In this document: positions 1-8,083 of the stretch, one piece after another
How positions within the stretch are numbered: position 1 is the stretch's first letter
Layout: the number at the start of each line of letters is the position of its first letter
NCBI RefSeq assembly: GCF_900090265.1
Contig: NZ_LT607752.1
Coordinates: forward strand, 5,090,001 to 5,154,000
Source of the DNA: Micromonospora rifamycinica
GTDB lineage: Bacteria > Actinomycetota > Actinomycetes > Mycobacteriales > Micromonosporaceae
Direction of reading: 5' to 3'
DNA length: 64,000 nt
Program-made: the position numbers and the translations under genes
The notes under the pieces: generated by a model
Database searches by the model: none
Told to the model about the DNA's origin: nothing
The model's input: the letters and a program-made list of their open reading frames with translations, nothing else

Positions 1-384
1 CACCTGTCCGCCCTGTACCGCCTGCTCGACCGGCACGGCCTGCCGCACGGCGGCCACGTGCACGTCGACTTCGTGATGGGGGTGCCGGGCGGCATGCCGG
101 GCACCACCGCCACCCTGGTCGCCGCCCAGCAGATGCTGCGCGACCTGCCGGCGGGCACCACCTTCTCGGCCACCGGGGTCGGCCGCAGCACCATCCCGGT
201 GATGCTGGCCGCGCTCTCCACCGGCGGCCACCTCCGGGTCGGGATGGAGGACACCGTGACGTACGCCAAGGGGCGGCCGGTGGAGTCGAACATGCAGCTG
301 GTGGCCCGGGCGACCGGTTTCGCGCAGCTCGCCCAGCGCCCCCCGCTGACCACCGCCGAGGCCCGTCGGCTGCTCGGCCGTTAG
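1..384 (+). CDS. BKACE-family beta-keto acid cleavage enzyme, C-terminal fragment
   Basis: The reading frame is open from base 1 and ends at TAG 382-384, leaving 127 residues of a protein whose start lies outside the window. The block GGHLRVGMEDTVTY followed by ESNMQLV matches the C-terminal end of the beta-keto acid cleavage family (formerly DUF849, 3-keto-5-aminohexanoate cleavage enzyme). These zinc enzymes condense a beta-keto acid with acetyl-CoA to give acetoacetate and a new acyl-CoA. The catalytic metal-binding N-terminal half is not in the window, so the substrate cannot be judged. The next gene begins 121 bases downstream and has no obvious functional link. Confidence 0.85.
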   Translation, partial: HLSALYRLLDRHGLPHGGHVHVDFVMGVPGGMPGTTATLVAAQQMLRDLPAGTTFSATGVGRSTIPVMLAALSTGGHLRVGMEDTVTYAKGRPVESNMQLVARATGFAQLAQRPPLTTAEARRLLGR

Positions 385-505
385 CCCGCCCGCCGGCCCC
401 GCCGGGCGGTAAGCCGCGCTCGGCCCGGCGCTCCCTACGTCGTAGGCTGACGTCCCAGGTCACCCGGGTGTCGGGCGGATCGTCCGGCGTCGGTACCTTG
501 CCAGG

Positions 506-1465
506 GTGGCCAAGACGTACGAGGGTGGCGAGGCGCTCGCCGAGGTGGTCCGGTCCGGGTTCGTGGAAGGCGTGCACCGTGGCTCGGTGGTGGTGCTCGA
601 CGGCTCCGGCGCTCCGGTCGCCGGTGCCGGGGACGGTACCGCGCCGGTCTTCCCACGGTCGGCCAGCAAACCGTTACAGACCCTCGGGATGCTCCGCGCC
701 GGGCTGGCGCTGACCGATCCCGCCGACGTCGCGGTGGTCTCGGCCAGCCACGCCGGCGAGGAGTTCCACCTGGCCCGGGTGGCGGCCCTGCTGCGGTCCG
801 CCGACCTTGATCCGGCGGCCCTGCACTGCCCGCCCGACCTGCCGTTCGGCGAGGCGGCCCGGGAGGCCGTGCTGCGGGCCGGCGGCGGCCCGAGCCGGTT
901 GGCGATGAACTGCTCCGGGAAGCATGCCGGCATGCTGCTGACCTGCCTCGCGGCCGGCTGGCCGCTGGACGGGTACTGGCGGCCCGAGCACCCGTTGCAG
1001 CAGCGGCTGACCGCGACCATCGAGGAGTGCGCCGGTGAGCGGGTGGCGGCGGTCGGGGTGGACGGCTGCGGAGCGCCGGTGTCGGCGGTCTCGCTGACCG
1101 GGCTGGCGCGGGCGTACCTGCGACTGGTGACCGCCGGACCCGGGTGCGACGAGAGCAGGGTGGCGGACGCCATGCGGGCGTACCCGGAGGTGGTCGGCGG
1201 CACCGTGGCGGACGACACCCGGCTGATGCGGGGCGTACCCGGGATGCTGGCCAAGATCGGTGCGGAGGGGGTGTTCGCCGCGGCGCTGCCCGGCGTCGGC
1301 GCGGTGGCCCTCAAGATCGACGACGGGGCGACCCGGGCGCGGATGCCGGTGCTGGTCTCCGCGCTGCGCCGGCTCGGCGTGCGGGCGCCCATTCTCACCG
1401 AGTACGCCGAGTTTCCCCTGCTGGGTGGGGCGCTTCCGGTCGGCGGTGTGCGTCCCGTCTGGTGA
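506..1465 (+). CDS. Asparaginase, type II-like (PF06089 family)
   Basis: A 319-residue protein starting at GTG 506. It belongs to the Rhizobium etli-type L-asparaginase family, unrelated in sequence to the E. coli enzymes, and is expected to hydrolyse asparagine to aspartate and ammonia in the cytoplasm. Recognisable family blocks are RSASKPLQ near residue 50, SASHAGEEFH near 80, MNCSGKHAGML near 133 and DGCGAPV near 190, which together carry the conserved Ser/Lys/Cys pocket. Length is normal for the family. The ribosome site before GTG is weak (CCAGG), so a slightly different start is possible. It stands alone, with a convergent hydrolase gene downstream. Confidence 0.85.
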   Translation: MAKTYEGGEALAEVVRSGFVEGVHRGSVVVLDGSGAPVAGAGDGTAPVFPRSASKPLQTLGMLRAGLALTDPADVAVVSASHAGEEFHLARVAALLRSADLDPAALHCPPDLPFGEAAREAVLRAGGGPSRLAMNCSGKHAGMLLTCLAAGWPLDGYWRPEHPLQQRLTATIEECAGERVAAVGVDGCGAPVSAVSLTGLARAYLRLVTAGPGCDESRVADAMRAYPEVVGGTVADDTRLMRGVPGMLAKIGAEGVFAAALPGVGAVALKIDDGATRARMPVLVSALRRLGVRAPILTEYAEFPLLGGALPVGGVRPVW

Positions 1466-1568
1466 TGTCGGCCCGGTGCGCGCAGTAGGCTGCTCCGCCG
1501 CCCCGGTCTGCCCGGTGGCTGCTTTGCCGGCCCGGCGGTAGGGGGGCGTAGGGCCGGGGTCGGGGCGG

Positions 1569-2369
1569 TCAGGGCAGGAAGGCGCGGAGGGCCGCGGCGA
1601 CCGGGGCGGGGCGTTCCAGCGGGACCAGGTGCGCGGCGTCGGGGATGTCGGGCAGGCGGACGGCCCCGGGTGCCTCGGCGGCGATCCGGTCGGCCAGCCG
1701 GATGATGTCCGGGATGTCGACGGCGCCGGCGGTGACGAGGACCGGTAGGCGCAGTTCGTCGAGCCGGCCGATGGCGGGTGGGTCGAGGTCGACGACGTCC
1801 ACCGCGCTCAACGCCTGCTCGGCGGCGAGGGCACGCCGGTCCAGCTCCTCGGCGTAGGCGATGAACGCCGGGTCGAGATCCTCCGGGCGGCGGTGCGGGC
1901 CGACCACCCAGAACCGGACCTCACCGGCTGCGCTGGCCGCCAGGTCCTCCTCGTCGACCTCGCCGACCAGCCGGTCCCACAGCTCCTCGGTGTCCGGCGA
2001 CCACTCGTGCCCGGAGACGGCGGTGCCGAACAGCGCCAGTGCCGAGACCCGCTGCGGGTACGCCAGCGCGGTGTCGATCGCCACCGCCCCGCCGAACGAG
2101 CAGCCGACCAGGGCGGCCCGTTCGACGTCCAGCGCGTCCAGCACCGCCACCACGTCGTCGTGGTGGGCGAAGGACCCCGGCGGAAGCGCCGAGTCCCCGT
2201 AGCCCCGCAGGTCCAGCGCGATCGTCCGGTGCCGGTCGGCGAGGGCGTCGCCCACCGCGCGCCACATCCGCCGGTCGGCGATTCCCGCGTGCAGCAGGAG
2301 CACCGGGGTGCCACTGCCGGCCTCGTCGTACCCGAGGGTGGTGCCGTTGACGGCGATCTCCTTGGTCAC
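1569..2369 (-). CDS. Alpha/beta hydrolase
   Basis: A 266-residue alpha/beta-fold hydrolase from GTG 2369; the frame is open 12 codons further upstream, but VTKEIAVNGTTLGYDE looks like the natural N-terminus. The oxyanion-hole region LLLHAG is near residue 25, the nucleophile elbow GCSFGGA near 88 and the catalytic histidine in DAAHLVPLERP near 247. These are the hallmarks of the lipolactonase/esterase-like group that includes 3-oxoadipate enol-lactonases. No pathway neighbour identifies a substrate. It is transcribed divergently from the XRE-HBHA operon, and the 117-bp gap holds that operon's operators. Confidence 0.85.
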   Translation of the reverse strand: MTKEIAVNGTTLGYDEAGSGTPVLLLHAGIADRRMWRAVGDALADRHRTIALDLRGYGDSALPPGSFAHHDDVVAVLDALDVERAALVGCSFGGAVAIDTALAYPQRVSALALFGTAVSGHEWSPDTEELWDRLVGEVDEEDLAASAAGEVRFWVVGPHRRPEDLDPAFIAYAEELDRRALAAEQALSAVDVVDLDPPAIGRLDELRLPVLVTAGAVDIPDIIRLADRIAAEAPGAVRLPDIPDAAHLVPLERPAPVAAALRAFLP

Positions 2370-2426
2370 GCCGTGCAAGCTACGACCGGACATCCCGGTC
2401 CGCAACGCACTTTGACCCCTGTTACC

Positions 2427-2467
2427 TTGCTAACTCTGGCTAGCGTTTTGCTTGCTGGAGCTAGCAG
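2427..2467. promoter_or_regulatory. Two dyad operators upstream of the XRE regulator
   Basis: Two similar 20-base sites lie 21 bases apart, on the same helix face: TTGCTA-N8-TAGCGT at 2427 and TTGCTT-N8-TAGCAG at 2448. The outer arms are inverted repeats of TTGCTA/TAGCAA. They end about 20 bases before the ATG of the XRE regulator and lie in the gap shared with the divergent hydrolase, so autoregulation is the simplest reading. The assignment is inference; the repeats are visible. Confidence 0.55.
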
Positions 2468-2486
2468 CGCGGACTACCGTAGGGAT

Positions 2487-3329
2487 ATGGCCGCACCCAA
2501 GGATCTACCCGACGTCGGCGGATTCATCCGTGACCTGCGGCGGAACGCCAAGATCTCGCTCCGCCAGCTCGCCGAGCAGGCGGGGGTCAGCAACCCGTAT
2601 CTCAGCCAGATCGAACGGGGCCTGCGCAAGCCCAGCGCCGAGGTGCTCCAGCAGCTCGCCAGCGCGTTGCGCGTCTCCACCCCGGCGATGTACCTGCGGG
2701 CGGGGCTGCTCGACGACAAGGAGGGCCAGGGTGTGCTCGCCGCGATCGCGGTGGACCCGGACCTGACGATGGCCCAGAAACAGTCGCTCAGTCAGATCTA
2801 CGAGACCTTCCGCCGGGAGAACACCCGCCTGGCCGAGGCCACCGCCGCCACTCAGCCCGCCCCGGACCAACCGGCCCCGGCCGCCCCGACCGAGCCCGTC
2901 GGCACGGACCGCCCTGTCGTCACGGATCAGCCGGTCGTCACGGATGGGCCGGTGGGTACCGATCGGCCGGTCGGCACGGACCAGCCGGTGGTCACGGACC
3001 GGACGGCCGCCACGGCGGACCGGTCCGGGACGCCGGCCGGGCCGACGGAAGCGGCGGCCGTGGTCACCCCGGCCGCCACCGGCCCCACCACTGCGGAGGG
3101 CACCCCGACCGAGGCCGTCCTCGAATCGGTCGCCGTGACCGAGGCGGGCGGCGCATCCGCCCCCGGCACACCGGGCGGTACGCCCACGCCCGGCGGAGCG
3201 ACCGGCACGCCCGCACCCGCCGGAACGGACACCGCGCCCGCCACCGCCCCCGGCACCCGCGCCACGGATGCCGCGCCCACGACCAGCAACAGCAGGGCCG
3301 CCGCGGCGGCCGAGGAGGAGTTGTCATGA
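2487..3329 (+). CDS. XRE-family regulator with a repetitive Thr/Pro-rich tail (Rv0474-like)
   Basis: A 280-residue protein from ATG 2487. Residues 8-70 form a Cro/C1-type helix-turn-helix (recognition region ISLRQLAEQAGVSNPYLSQIE), followed by a conserved segment to about residue 115. The C-terminal 150 residues are low complexity: about six copies of a V-x-T-D-x-P-like hexapeptide around residues 137-172, then Ala/Pro/Thr-rich sequence. The mycobacterial counterpart Rv0474 sits in the same place before hbhA. The stop overlaps the HBHA start (ATGA at 3326-3329), so the two are translationally coupled. Twin TTGCT-type dyads just upstream suggest it controls its own operon. The long tail is probably lineage-specific and disordered. 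Confidence 0.88.
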   Translation: MAAPKDLPDVGGFIRDLRRNAKISLRQLAEQAGVSNPYLSQIERGLRKPSAEVLQQLASALRVSTPAMYLRAGLLDDKEGQGVLAAIAVDPDLTMAQKQSLSQIYETFRRENTRLAEATAATQPAPDQPAPAAPTEPVGTDRPVVTDQPVVTDGPVGTDRPVGTDQPVVTDRTAATADRSGTPAGPTEAAAVVTPAATGPTTAEGTPTEAVLESVAVTEAGGASAPGTPGGTPTPGGATGTPAPAGTDTAPATAPGTRATDAAPTTSNSRAAAAAEEELS

Positions 3330-4135
3330 CCCAGCCGAAGACCAACCGCATCCCGGCCCCCGTCTACGCCGCTGCAGGCGCCGGTGAGCTGGCGTTCCAG
3401 CAGCTGCGCAAGCTGCCGACCGTGGTGACCGAGCTGGGCAACCGGGTCGTCGCCGACGGCACCAAGGTCGTCACCGAGCTGGGTGGCCGGGCCGTCGTCA
3501 CCGGTGTCGAGCTGCGCCAGAAGGCCACCGAGACCTTCCGTACCGCCAACCTGACCGCCTCCGGCCTGCGCGACCGGGCCACCCCGGCCGAGCTGAACCT
3601 CGACAAGCTCCGCACCGAGCTGAGCCTGGACAAGCTGCGCACCGAGCTGGACCTGGACAAGCTCCGGGCCGAGCTGGACCTGGACAAGCTGCGCGGTGCC
3701 GCCACCCGCAACGCCGCCGTGGTGCTCGCCGGGGCGCACGCCGCCCAGGAGCGGGCGCTGGCCGCGTACGGCGCGTTGATCGCCCGGGGCGAGCGGGTGG
3801 TCGGTGCCGGGGTGCTGGAGGCCGCCGACACCGTCAACGCCGACATCGAGGCCACCGACGCCACCGTTGCGGCCGAGGTGCGGGCGGTGGCCGCCCCGGA
3901 CCGGACGCCCACCCCGACCGAGGTGGCCCGGGCCGGCGCGGAGCACCCGCCCACCCCGGCCGACGTGGCCGAGGTCGTCGGGGCCAAGCCGGCCGCGGCC
4001 GGGACGACCCGCCGGCGGGCCACCAAGGCCGCCGCCAAGCCGACCGCCGCCGCCAAGGCTGCCGCCAAGCCGACCGCCGCCGGGACGGCGAAGGCGCCGA
4101 AGGCCACGAAGCGGACCCGCCCGACCGCCGAGTGA
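3326..4135 (+). CDS. Heparin-binding hemagglutinin-like (HBHA) protein
   Basis: A 269-residue protein whose ATG overlaps the upstream stop. As in mycobacterial HBHA, the body (residues 10-190) is a predicted long alpha-helix/coiled coil and the C-terminus (about 225-269) is rich in Lys, Ala and Pro, the region that binds sulfated glycans in M. tuberculosis. Residues 89-124 contain four consecutive nine-residue repeats of the type E-L-x-L-D-K-L-R-x, an extension of the amphipathic helix. There is no signal peptide, which is also true of HBHA. In a soil actinomycete its role is unlikely to be host adhesion; a cell-envelope, membrane or lipid-associated role is more plausible. A large hairpin follows the stop. 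Confidence 0.82.
   Translation: MTQPKTNRIPAPVYAAAGAGELAFQQLRKLPTVVTELGNRVVADGTKVVTELGGRAVVTGVELRQKATETFRTANLTASGLRDRATPAELNLDKLRTELSLDKLRTELDLDKLRAELDLDKLRGAATRNAAVVLAGAHAAQERALAAYGALIARGERVVGAGVLEAADTVNADIEATDATVAAEVRAVAAPDRTPTPTEVARAGAEHPPTPADVAEVVGAKPAAAGTTRRRATKAAAKPTAAAKAAAKPTAAGTAKAPKATKRTRPTAE
3590..3697 (+). repeat. Four 27-bp in-frame repeats in the HBHA-like gene
   Basis: Four tandem units each encode E-L-(N/S/D)-L-D-K-L-R-(T/A/G). They differ slightly at the DNA level, so this is an older expansion than the perfect minisatellites elsewhere in the window. Confidence 0.85.
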
Positions 4136-4138
4136 CCA

Positions 4139-4193
4139 ATGCCGACACCGGCCCCGGAGGCGTCCTGACGGACGTTTCCGGGGCCGTCGGCAT
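4139..4193 (+). terminator. Long hairpin after the HBHA-like gene
   Basis: ATGCCGAC plus GGCCCCGGA (with an ACC bulge) pairs with TCCGGGGCC plus GTCGGCAT, giving 17 pairs, and the loop itself can form a 5-bp stem. There is no T-run, which is usual for GC-rich actinobacterial terminators. It separates HBHA from the DUF2516 gene 13 bases further on, so it may reduce rather than stop read-through. Confidence 0.6.
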
Positions 4194-4205
4194 ATGCTGG
4201 CCGGC

Positions 4206-4520
4206 ATGGCCATCGCCGCGCCGATCTTCGTCTTCGACGCCGTCTTCATCATCGACCGCGTCCTGCTCTTCTTCGCGCTCGTCGTGCAGGGCATCTCGCT
4301 GGTGCACGCGATCACCCAGCGGTCGGACGCCTTCGCGGCGATCGGTACCCTCCCCAAGGGGGGCTGGATCGCCATCCTGGCCGTCTGCCTGCTGCTCACC
4401 CTGCTCGGCTTCGGCGCGCTGAGCATCTTCGGGCTGATCGGCATCGCGGCCGGTCTGATCTACCTGCTCGACGTCCGGGTCGGGCTGCGTGACCTGCACG
4501 ACGGCAAAGGGTTCTGGTGA
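4206..4520 (+). CDS. DUF2516 small membrane protein (Rv0476-like)
   Basis: A 104-residue protein from ATG 4206 with three hydrophobic segments (about residues 8-26, 56-75 and 78-95) and short charged loops, matching the DUF2516 family. In mycobacteria the same gene (Rv0476) follows hbhA, so the XRE-HBHA-DUF2516 order is an old actinobacterial unit. Function is unknown; association with HBHA at the membrane is plausible from linkage only. An in-frame ATG at 4191 is an alternative start but lies within the hairpin. The stop overlaps the next gene's GTG. Confidence 0.85.
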   Translation: MAIAAPIFVFDAVFIIDRVLLFFALVVQGISLVHAITQRSDAFAAIGTLPKGGWIAILAVCLLLTLLGFGALSIFGLIGIAAGLIYLLDVRVGLRDLHDGKGFW

Positions 4521-5404
4521 GGGGTTTCCGCTGGCCGCCACCACCGGACGGCGGACCCCGCACCTGGGGGCCGGGCCCCGGCGCACCGCGTACCGGGCGA
4601 CCCGCCCTGCCGGAGCCGGAGACCGAGCTGGTCGACACCCCGCACGGCGTGCAGTTGGAACGCCTGGTCACCGGCGTCGGTGAGCCGGTCACCGTGTTCG
4701 CCCACGGGTTCGGCAACGGCATCGCCACCACCCGCCCGTTCGGCAGCGCGGTCACCGGCCGTCGGGTCTTCTTCCAGTTCCGGGGGCACGGTCGCTCCGA
4801 CGTGCCGCCCGGCCCGTGGAGCTACCTGGACCTGGCCCGTGACCTGCGGGCCGTGGCGGACCTCAGCGGCGCCACCCGGGCGTTCGGGGCCAGCCTGGGC
4901 GCGGGGGCGCTCTGCCGGCTGCTCGTCGAGAGCCCGGACCGGTTCGAGAAGCTGGTCTTCCTGCTGCCCGCCGTCCTCGACCGGCCGCGCGGCCCGATCG
5001 CGCAGCAGCGGCTGACCGACCTGCTGGACGCGGTGGCCGGGGGCGACGCCTCGGCGGTGGCGGACGTGGTCGCCCTGGAACTGCCGCCGTCGGTACGCAA
5101 CACCCCGGCCGGCTGGTCCCACCTGCGCCAACGGCTCGACCAACTGCTCCGCGACGGGCTCGCCGCCGGCCTGGCCGACCTGGTGGAACAGTCCCCGCTG
5201 CCGGACGTCGCCGCCCTGGCCGGGGTCACCGCTCCGGCGTTGGTGATCGGCTGCGTCGGCGACGACCTGCACCCCACCCACATCGCCGCGGAGCTGGCCG
5301 CCGCGCTGCCGGCCGCCACCCTGCACGTGTACGACCGCCCCGGGTTCGCCTGGACCGACCGCGCCGACCTGCGGGAACGGATCTCGACCTTCCTCAACGA
5401 CTAG
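4517..5404 (+). CDS. Alpha/beta hydrolase-like protein, catalytic His not evident
   Basis: A 295-residue protein starting at GTG 4517, coupled to the upstream gene by a GTGA overlap. After a Pro-rich N-terminus of about 35 residues it has the alpha/beta-hydrolase fold: VFAHGFGNG near residue 55 and nucleophile elbow GASLGAGA near 115. The acid could lie in GCVGDDLHPTH near 248. At the usual catalytic-His position near the C-terminus the sequence reads YDRPGFAWTDR, with no histidine, so activity may be lost or altered. Its place behind HBHA and DUF2516 suggests a role in the same envelope-related operon. Confidence 0.75.
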   Translation: MRGFRWPPPPDGGPRTWGPGPGAPRTGRPALPEPETELVDTPHGVQLERLVTGVGEPVTVFAHGFGNGIATTRPFGSAVTGRRVFFQFRGHGRSDVPPGPWSYLDLARDLRAVADLSGATRAFGASLGAGALCRLLVESPDRFEKLVFLLPAVLDRPRGPIAQQRLTDLLDAVAGGDASAVADVVALELPPSVRNTPAGWSHLRQRLDQLLRDGLAAGLADLVEQSPLPDVAALAGVTAPALVIGCVGDDLHPTHIAAELAAALPAATLHVYDRPGFAWTDRADLRERISTFLND

Positions 5405-5703
5405 GCCGTGTTCCGTAGCGGTTGGCGGCGTGGTGGTGGTCGCTAGGCCCGCGCCCGCCCGGTGCGGATCGCGGATCCCCGGGCCGGGATCCGGCCGACC
5501 GCCGTACCCGTGACGTGGTGACAGCGGATCACGTCTGGGCGGGTGTCCGTCCCCCCCCCGCCCTCGACCGGCCCTACTGCCGGCACCGTGTGTTGTCCGG
5601 GCGGCAGCTCCAACGACGACGCCGTGCGCTGTCCGGGCGGCAGGCCCACCGCGTCGGCACCCGACCGTACGGGTCGGCCCACCAGCTCACTCTGCCATCG
5701 GGA
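5405..5703. other. Intergenic leader without a recognisable gene
   Basis: About 370 bases separate the hydrolase stop from the next start. The first 300 contain a C-run near 5550 and two copies of TGTCCGGGCGGCAG (about 5593 and 5631), but no credible coding frame: ribosome site and codon pattern are both poor. The last part holds the promoter described separately. Confidence 0.5.
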
Positions 5704-5732
5704 TTGACGCCAACTCACTTCAGTTATAGCTT
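5704..5732 (+). promoter_or_regulatory. Sigma-70-type promoter for the secreted SnoaL-like gene
   Basis: TTGACG at 5704-5709, a 17-base spacer and TAGCTT at 5727-5732 sit in an AT-richer patch, 41 bases before the chosen ATG. This is one of the better housekeeping-type promoter matches in the window. Confidence 0.5.
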
Positions 5733-5772
5733 GTAACGGCAGTAAGTAGTCATCACTTTGATGGGAGTCCTC

Positions 5773-6330
5773 ATGAACCGCGTGTCCACCGCCACCCTCA
5801 CCGCGTTGCTGATCGGCGGCTCCGTCCTCACCGGTGGCGGCGTTCCCGCGCTGGCCGGCGGCGCGGCCATCAGCCACCCGCAGTCCGACCGGCACGACGA
5901 CGCCCCCGGGGCGCAGGAGCGGGTGGTCCGCGCTTGGGTCCAGCTCTGGAACGGCGACTACGCGCTGGCCGGGCGCATCGTCTCGCCGGACGTCCGGGTC
6001 CGGGCCGCGCTGCTCGACGGTGGCGACGGCAGTGCCGTGCGGGGTCCGGCCGGCATGGTCGACCTGATCGGCCAGATCCGGGGTGCCTTCCCCGACCTCC
6101 GCTTCACCGTCGAGGTCGGCCCGATCGTCGACGGCGACCACGTGGTCGTGCGGTGGGTCGCCGACGGCACCTACGGTGGAGGCTTCCCCGGGGCGACCGC
6201 CGCGCCCGGCACCACGGTCCGCTTCACGGGCACCGACATCCTGCGGGTGCGGCACGGCCTGATCACCGACTACTGGCTCAACGCCGACACCCTGCTGCTC
6301 ACCACCCAGCTTGGGGTGAAGGCCGGCTGA
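5773..6330 (+). CDS. Secreted SnoaL-like / ester-cyclase-like protein
   Basis: A 185-residue protein. ATG 5773 is preferred over ATG 5761 because GGGAG lies about seven bases before it. Residues 1-35 look like a Sec signal peptide (hydrophobic TLTALLIGGSVLTGGG, then ALAGG). The mature part is a NTF2/SnoaL-type domain: VVRAWVQLWNGDYALAGRIVSPDV at the start, then DLRFTVEVGPIVDGDHVVVRW and FTGTDILRVRHGLITDYW, the pattern of the SnoaL-like polyketide cyclase group. Export argues against a biosynthetic cyclase role; the fold is widely reused for small-molecule binding or hydrolysis. No operon partners. Confidence 0.78.
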   Translation: MNRVSTATLTALLIGGSVLTGGGVPALAGGAAISHPQSDRHDDAPGAQERVVRAWVQLWNGDYALAGRIVSPDVRVRAALLDGGDGSAVRGPAGMVDLIGQIRGAFPDLRFTVEVGPIVDGDHVVVRWVADGTYGGGFPGATAAPGTTVRFTGTDILRVRHGLITDYWLNADTLLLTTQLGVKAG

Positions 6331-6376
6331 CCGTCCGGCCGCGGCGCCGGCAGCACTCGGCCACGGCTGCCGTGGG

Positions 6377-7054
6377 TCAGTCCGACGACGGCAGGTGGGC
6401 GGCGCGCACGTCGTGCAGCCAACGCTCCACCGTGACCTCGTCCGGCCGGTCGGGCAGCGGGGTAGGGAGCCGCTCGAAGTCCCGTTCCGCCGCGGCGACC
6501 AGTTCCTCCGCCGCGCCCAGCGCACCCTCCGCGACCTGCTCGCCGAACGTCCGGAACCATCCCGGGTCGGCCAGCCGGATCTCCAGGAACCCGGTGGCGT
6601 AGAGCCTGCGCCCCTGGTGCAGCAGCCGGGCCAGGTGCCGGGCGTGCTTGGCCGAGCGGCGTCTCCCGTCCACCGTCGCGTCGCGGGTGGTCAGCTTGCG
6701 CAGCTGCTGGCTCGCGTACCCGAGGTAGGCGTCCCGGACGCGCGGCGCGCTGAGGAACGCCGACCGGATGGCGATCAGGCGCTCGCCGAACGGCGTCCGG
6801 GTCTCGTAGCAGTCGGCGGGAAGCCACATCAGCTCGGTGGCCGTCGGGTTGCCGCTCAGCGCCAGCCGGGCGTACTTGCCGGCCTCGTGCAGGGTGACGT
6901 CCGGGTCGGTGGTGACCACCGACTCCCGGGGTGGCCGCAGCCCGTGGAAGTCCACCGTCGGGGCGGCGAAGACGCCGATCCGGTCCACGTCGGAGCCGGG
7001 GCCGGCCAGCCCGTAGGCGACCGAGCCGACGATCCCGGAGAGCAGCAGGTGCAT
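6377..7054 (-). CDS. RlaP/YcgL-type predicted nucleotidyltransferase
   Basis: A 225-residue protein from ATG 7054. The N-terminus carries the polymerase-beta-type nucleotidyltransferase signature G-S-x-A-Y-G followed by GSDVD (residues 10-22), with a later acidic residue expected to complete the metal site. The remaining helical part contains the KHARHLARLL segment typical of the RlaP group (PF10127), which is sometimes linked to RNA ligases or stand-alone. Here no ligase is nearby; it diverges from an SDR gene. The substrate is unknown; an RNA-end or tRNA-like substrate is a family-based guess. Confidence 0.75.
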   Translation of the reverse strand: MHLLLSGIVGSVAYGLAGPGSDVDRIGVFAAPTVDFHGLRPPRESVVTTDPDVTLHEAGKYARLALSGNPTATELMWLPADCYETRTPFGERLIAIRSAFLSAPRVRDAYLGYASQQLRKLTTRDATVDGRRRSAKHARHLARLLHQGRRLYATGFLEIRLADPGWFRTFGEQVAEGALGAAEELVAAAERDFERLPTPLPDRPDEVTVERWLHDVRAAHLPSSD

Positions 7055-7130
7055 GCCGGGAGCATGCCGGACGGAACCGCTCCGCGAAACCGGACTTCGG
7101 TTGTCAGGTATCGCTGCCACCCTCGACGGT

Positions 7131-8048
7131 ATGACGACGACACCGCTGGAAGGAAAGGTCGCGCTGGTGGCCGGCGCGACCCGGGGCGCGGGCCGGCAGA
7201 TCGCGGTCCAGCTCGGCGCGGCCGGGGCGACGGTCTACGCCACCGGGCGCAGCAGCCGGGCCGGCCGCTCGGAGCTGGACCGCCCCGAGACCATCGAGGA
7301 GACCGCCGAGCTGGTCACCGCCGCCGGCGGCACCGGTATCGCGGTACGGGTCGACCACCTGGTGCCCGACCAGGTGCGTGACCTGGTGGCCCGGATCGAC
7401 TCCGAACAGGGCCGGCTCGACGTGCTGGTCAACGACGTGTGGGGGGCCGACCCACTGATCACCTGGGACAAGCCGGTCTGGGAGCAACCGTTGGACGCCG
7501 GGTTCCACACCCTGCGGCTGGCGGTGGACACCCACATCGTCACCAGCCACTTCGCGCTGCCGTTGCTGATCCGCCGCCCCGGCGGGCTGGTCGTCGAGGT
7601 CGGCGACGGCACCCGGGCGTACAACGACACGCACTACCGGCTGTCGGTCTTCTACGACCTGGCGAAGGTGTCGGTGGCCCGGCTCGCGTACTGCTGGGGG
7701 CACGAGCTGAAGCCGCACGGGTGCACCGCGGTGGCGCTCACCCCCGGCTGGCTCCGCTCCGAGGCGATGCTGGAGCACTTCGGGGTGACCGAGGACCGGT
7801 GGCGCGACGGCGCGGCGCAGGACCCGCACTTCCTCATCTCGGAGACCCCGGCCTTCGTCGGGCGGGCGGTCGCCGCGCTGGCCGCCGCCGAGGACCGGGA
7901 CCGCTGGAACCAGGCGTCCGTCTCGGCCGGCGAGCTGGCCCGGGTGTACGGCTTCACCGACCTCGACGGCAGCCGGCCGGACGCCTTCCGCTACCTCGCC
8001 GAGGTGGTCGACACGGACCGCCCCGCCGACGTCACCGGCTACCGCTGA
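7131..8048 (+). CDS. SDR-family oxidoreductase, long form
   Basis: A 305-residue short-chain dehydrogenase from ATG 7131. The nucleotide-binding motif GATRGAG is at residues 15-21, with the following ATGRSSR suggesting NADP preference. The catalytic block is FYDLAKVSVARL (Y-x-x-x-K) near residue 178. The C-terminus continues about 50 residues past a classical SDR. The N-D-V-W-G sequence replaces the usual NNAG. The substrate cannot be inferred; neighbours are a nucleotidyltransferase (divergent) and a WYL regulator (convergent). Confidence 0.83.
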   Translation: MTTTPLEGKVALVAGATRGAGRQIAVQLGAAGATVYATGRSSRAGRSELDRPETIEETAELVTAAGGTGIAVRVDHLVPDQVRDLVARIDSEQGRLDVLVNDVWGADPLITWDKPVWEQPLDAGFHTLRLAVDTHIVTSHFALPLLIRRPGGLVVEVGDGTRAYNDTHYRLSVFYDLAKVSVARLAYCWGHELKPHGCTAVALTPGWLRSEAMLEHFGVTEDRWRDGAAQDPHFLISETPAFVGRAVAALAAAEDRDRWNQASVSAGELARVYGFTDLDGSRPDAFRYLAEVVDTDRPADVTGYR

Positions 8049-8083
8049 CGCCGTGTCGGCCCGGTCGCCTGACCGGTACGCCG

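Noticed and set aside
5422..5736. 104-codon frame in the leader before the SnoaL-like gene
   Set aside because: Arg-rich, no ribosome site, overlaps the promoter.
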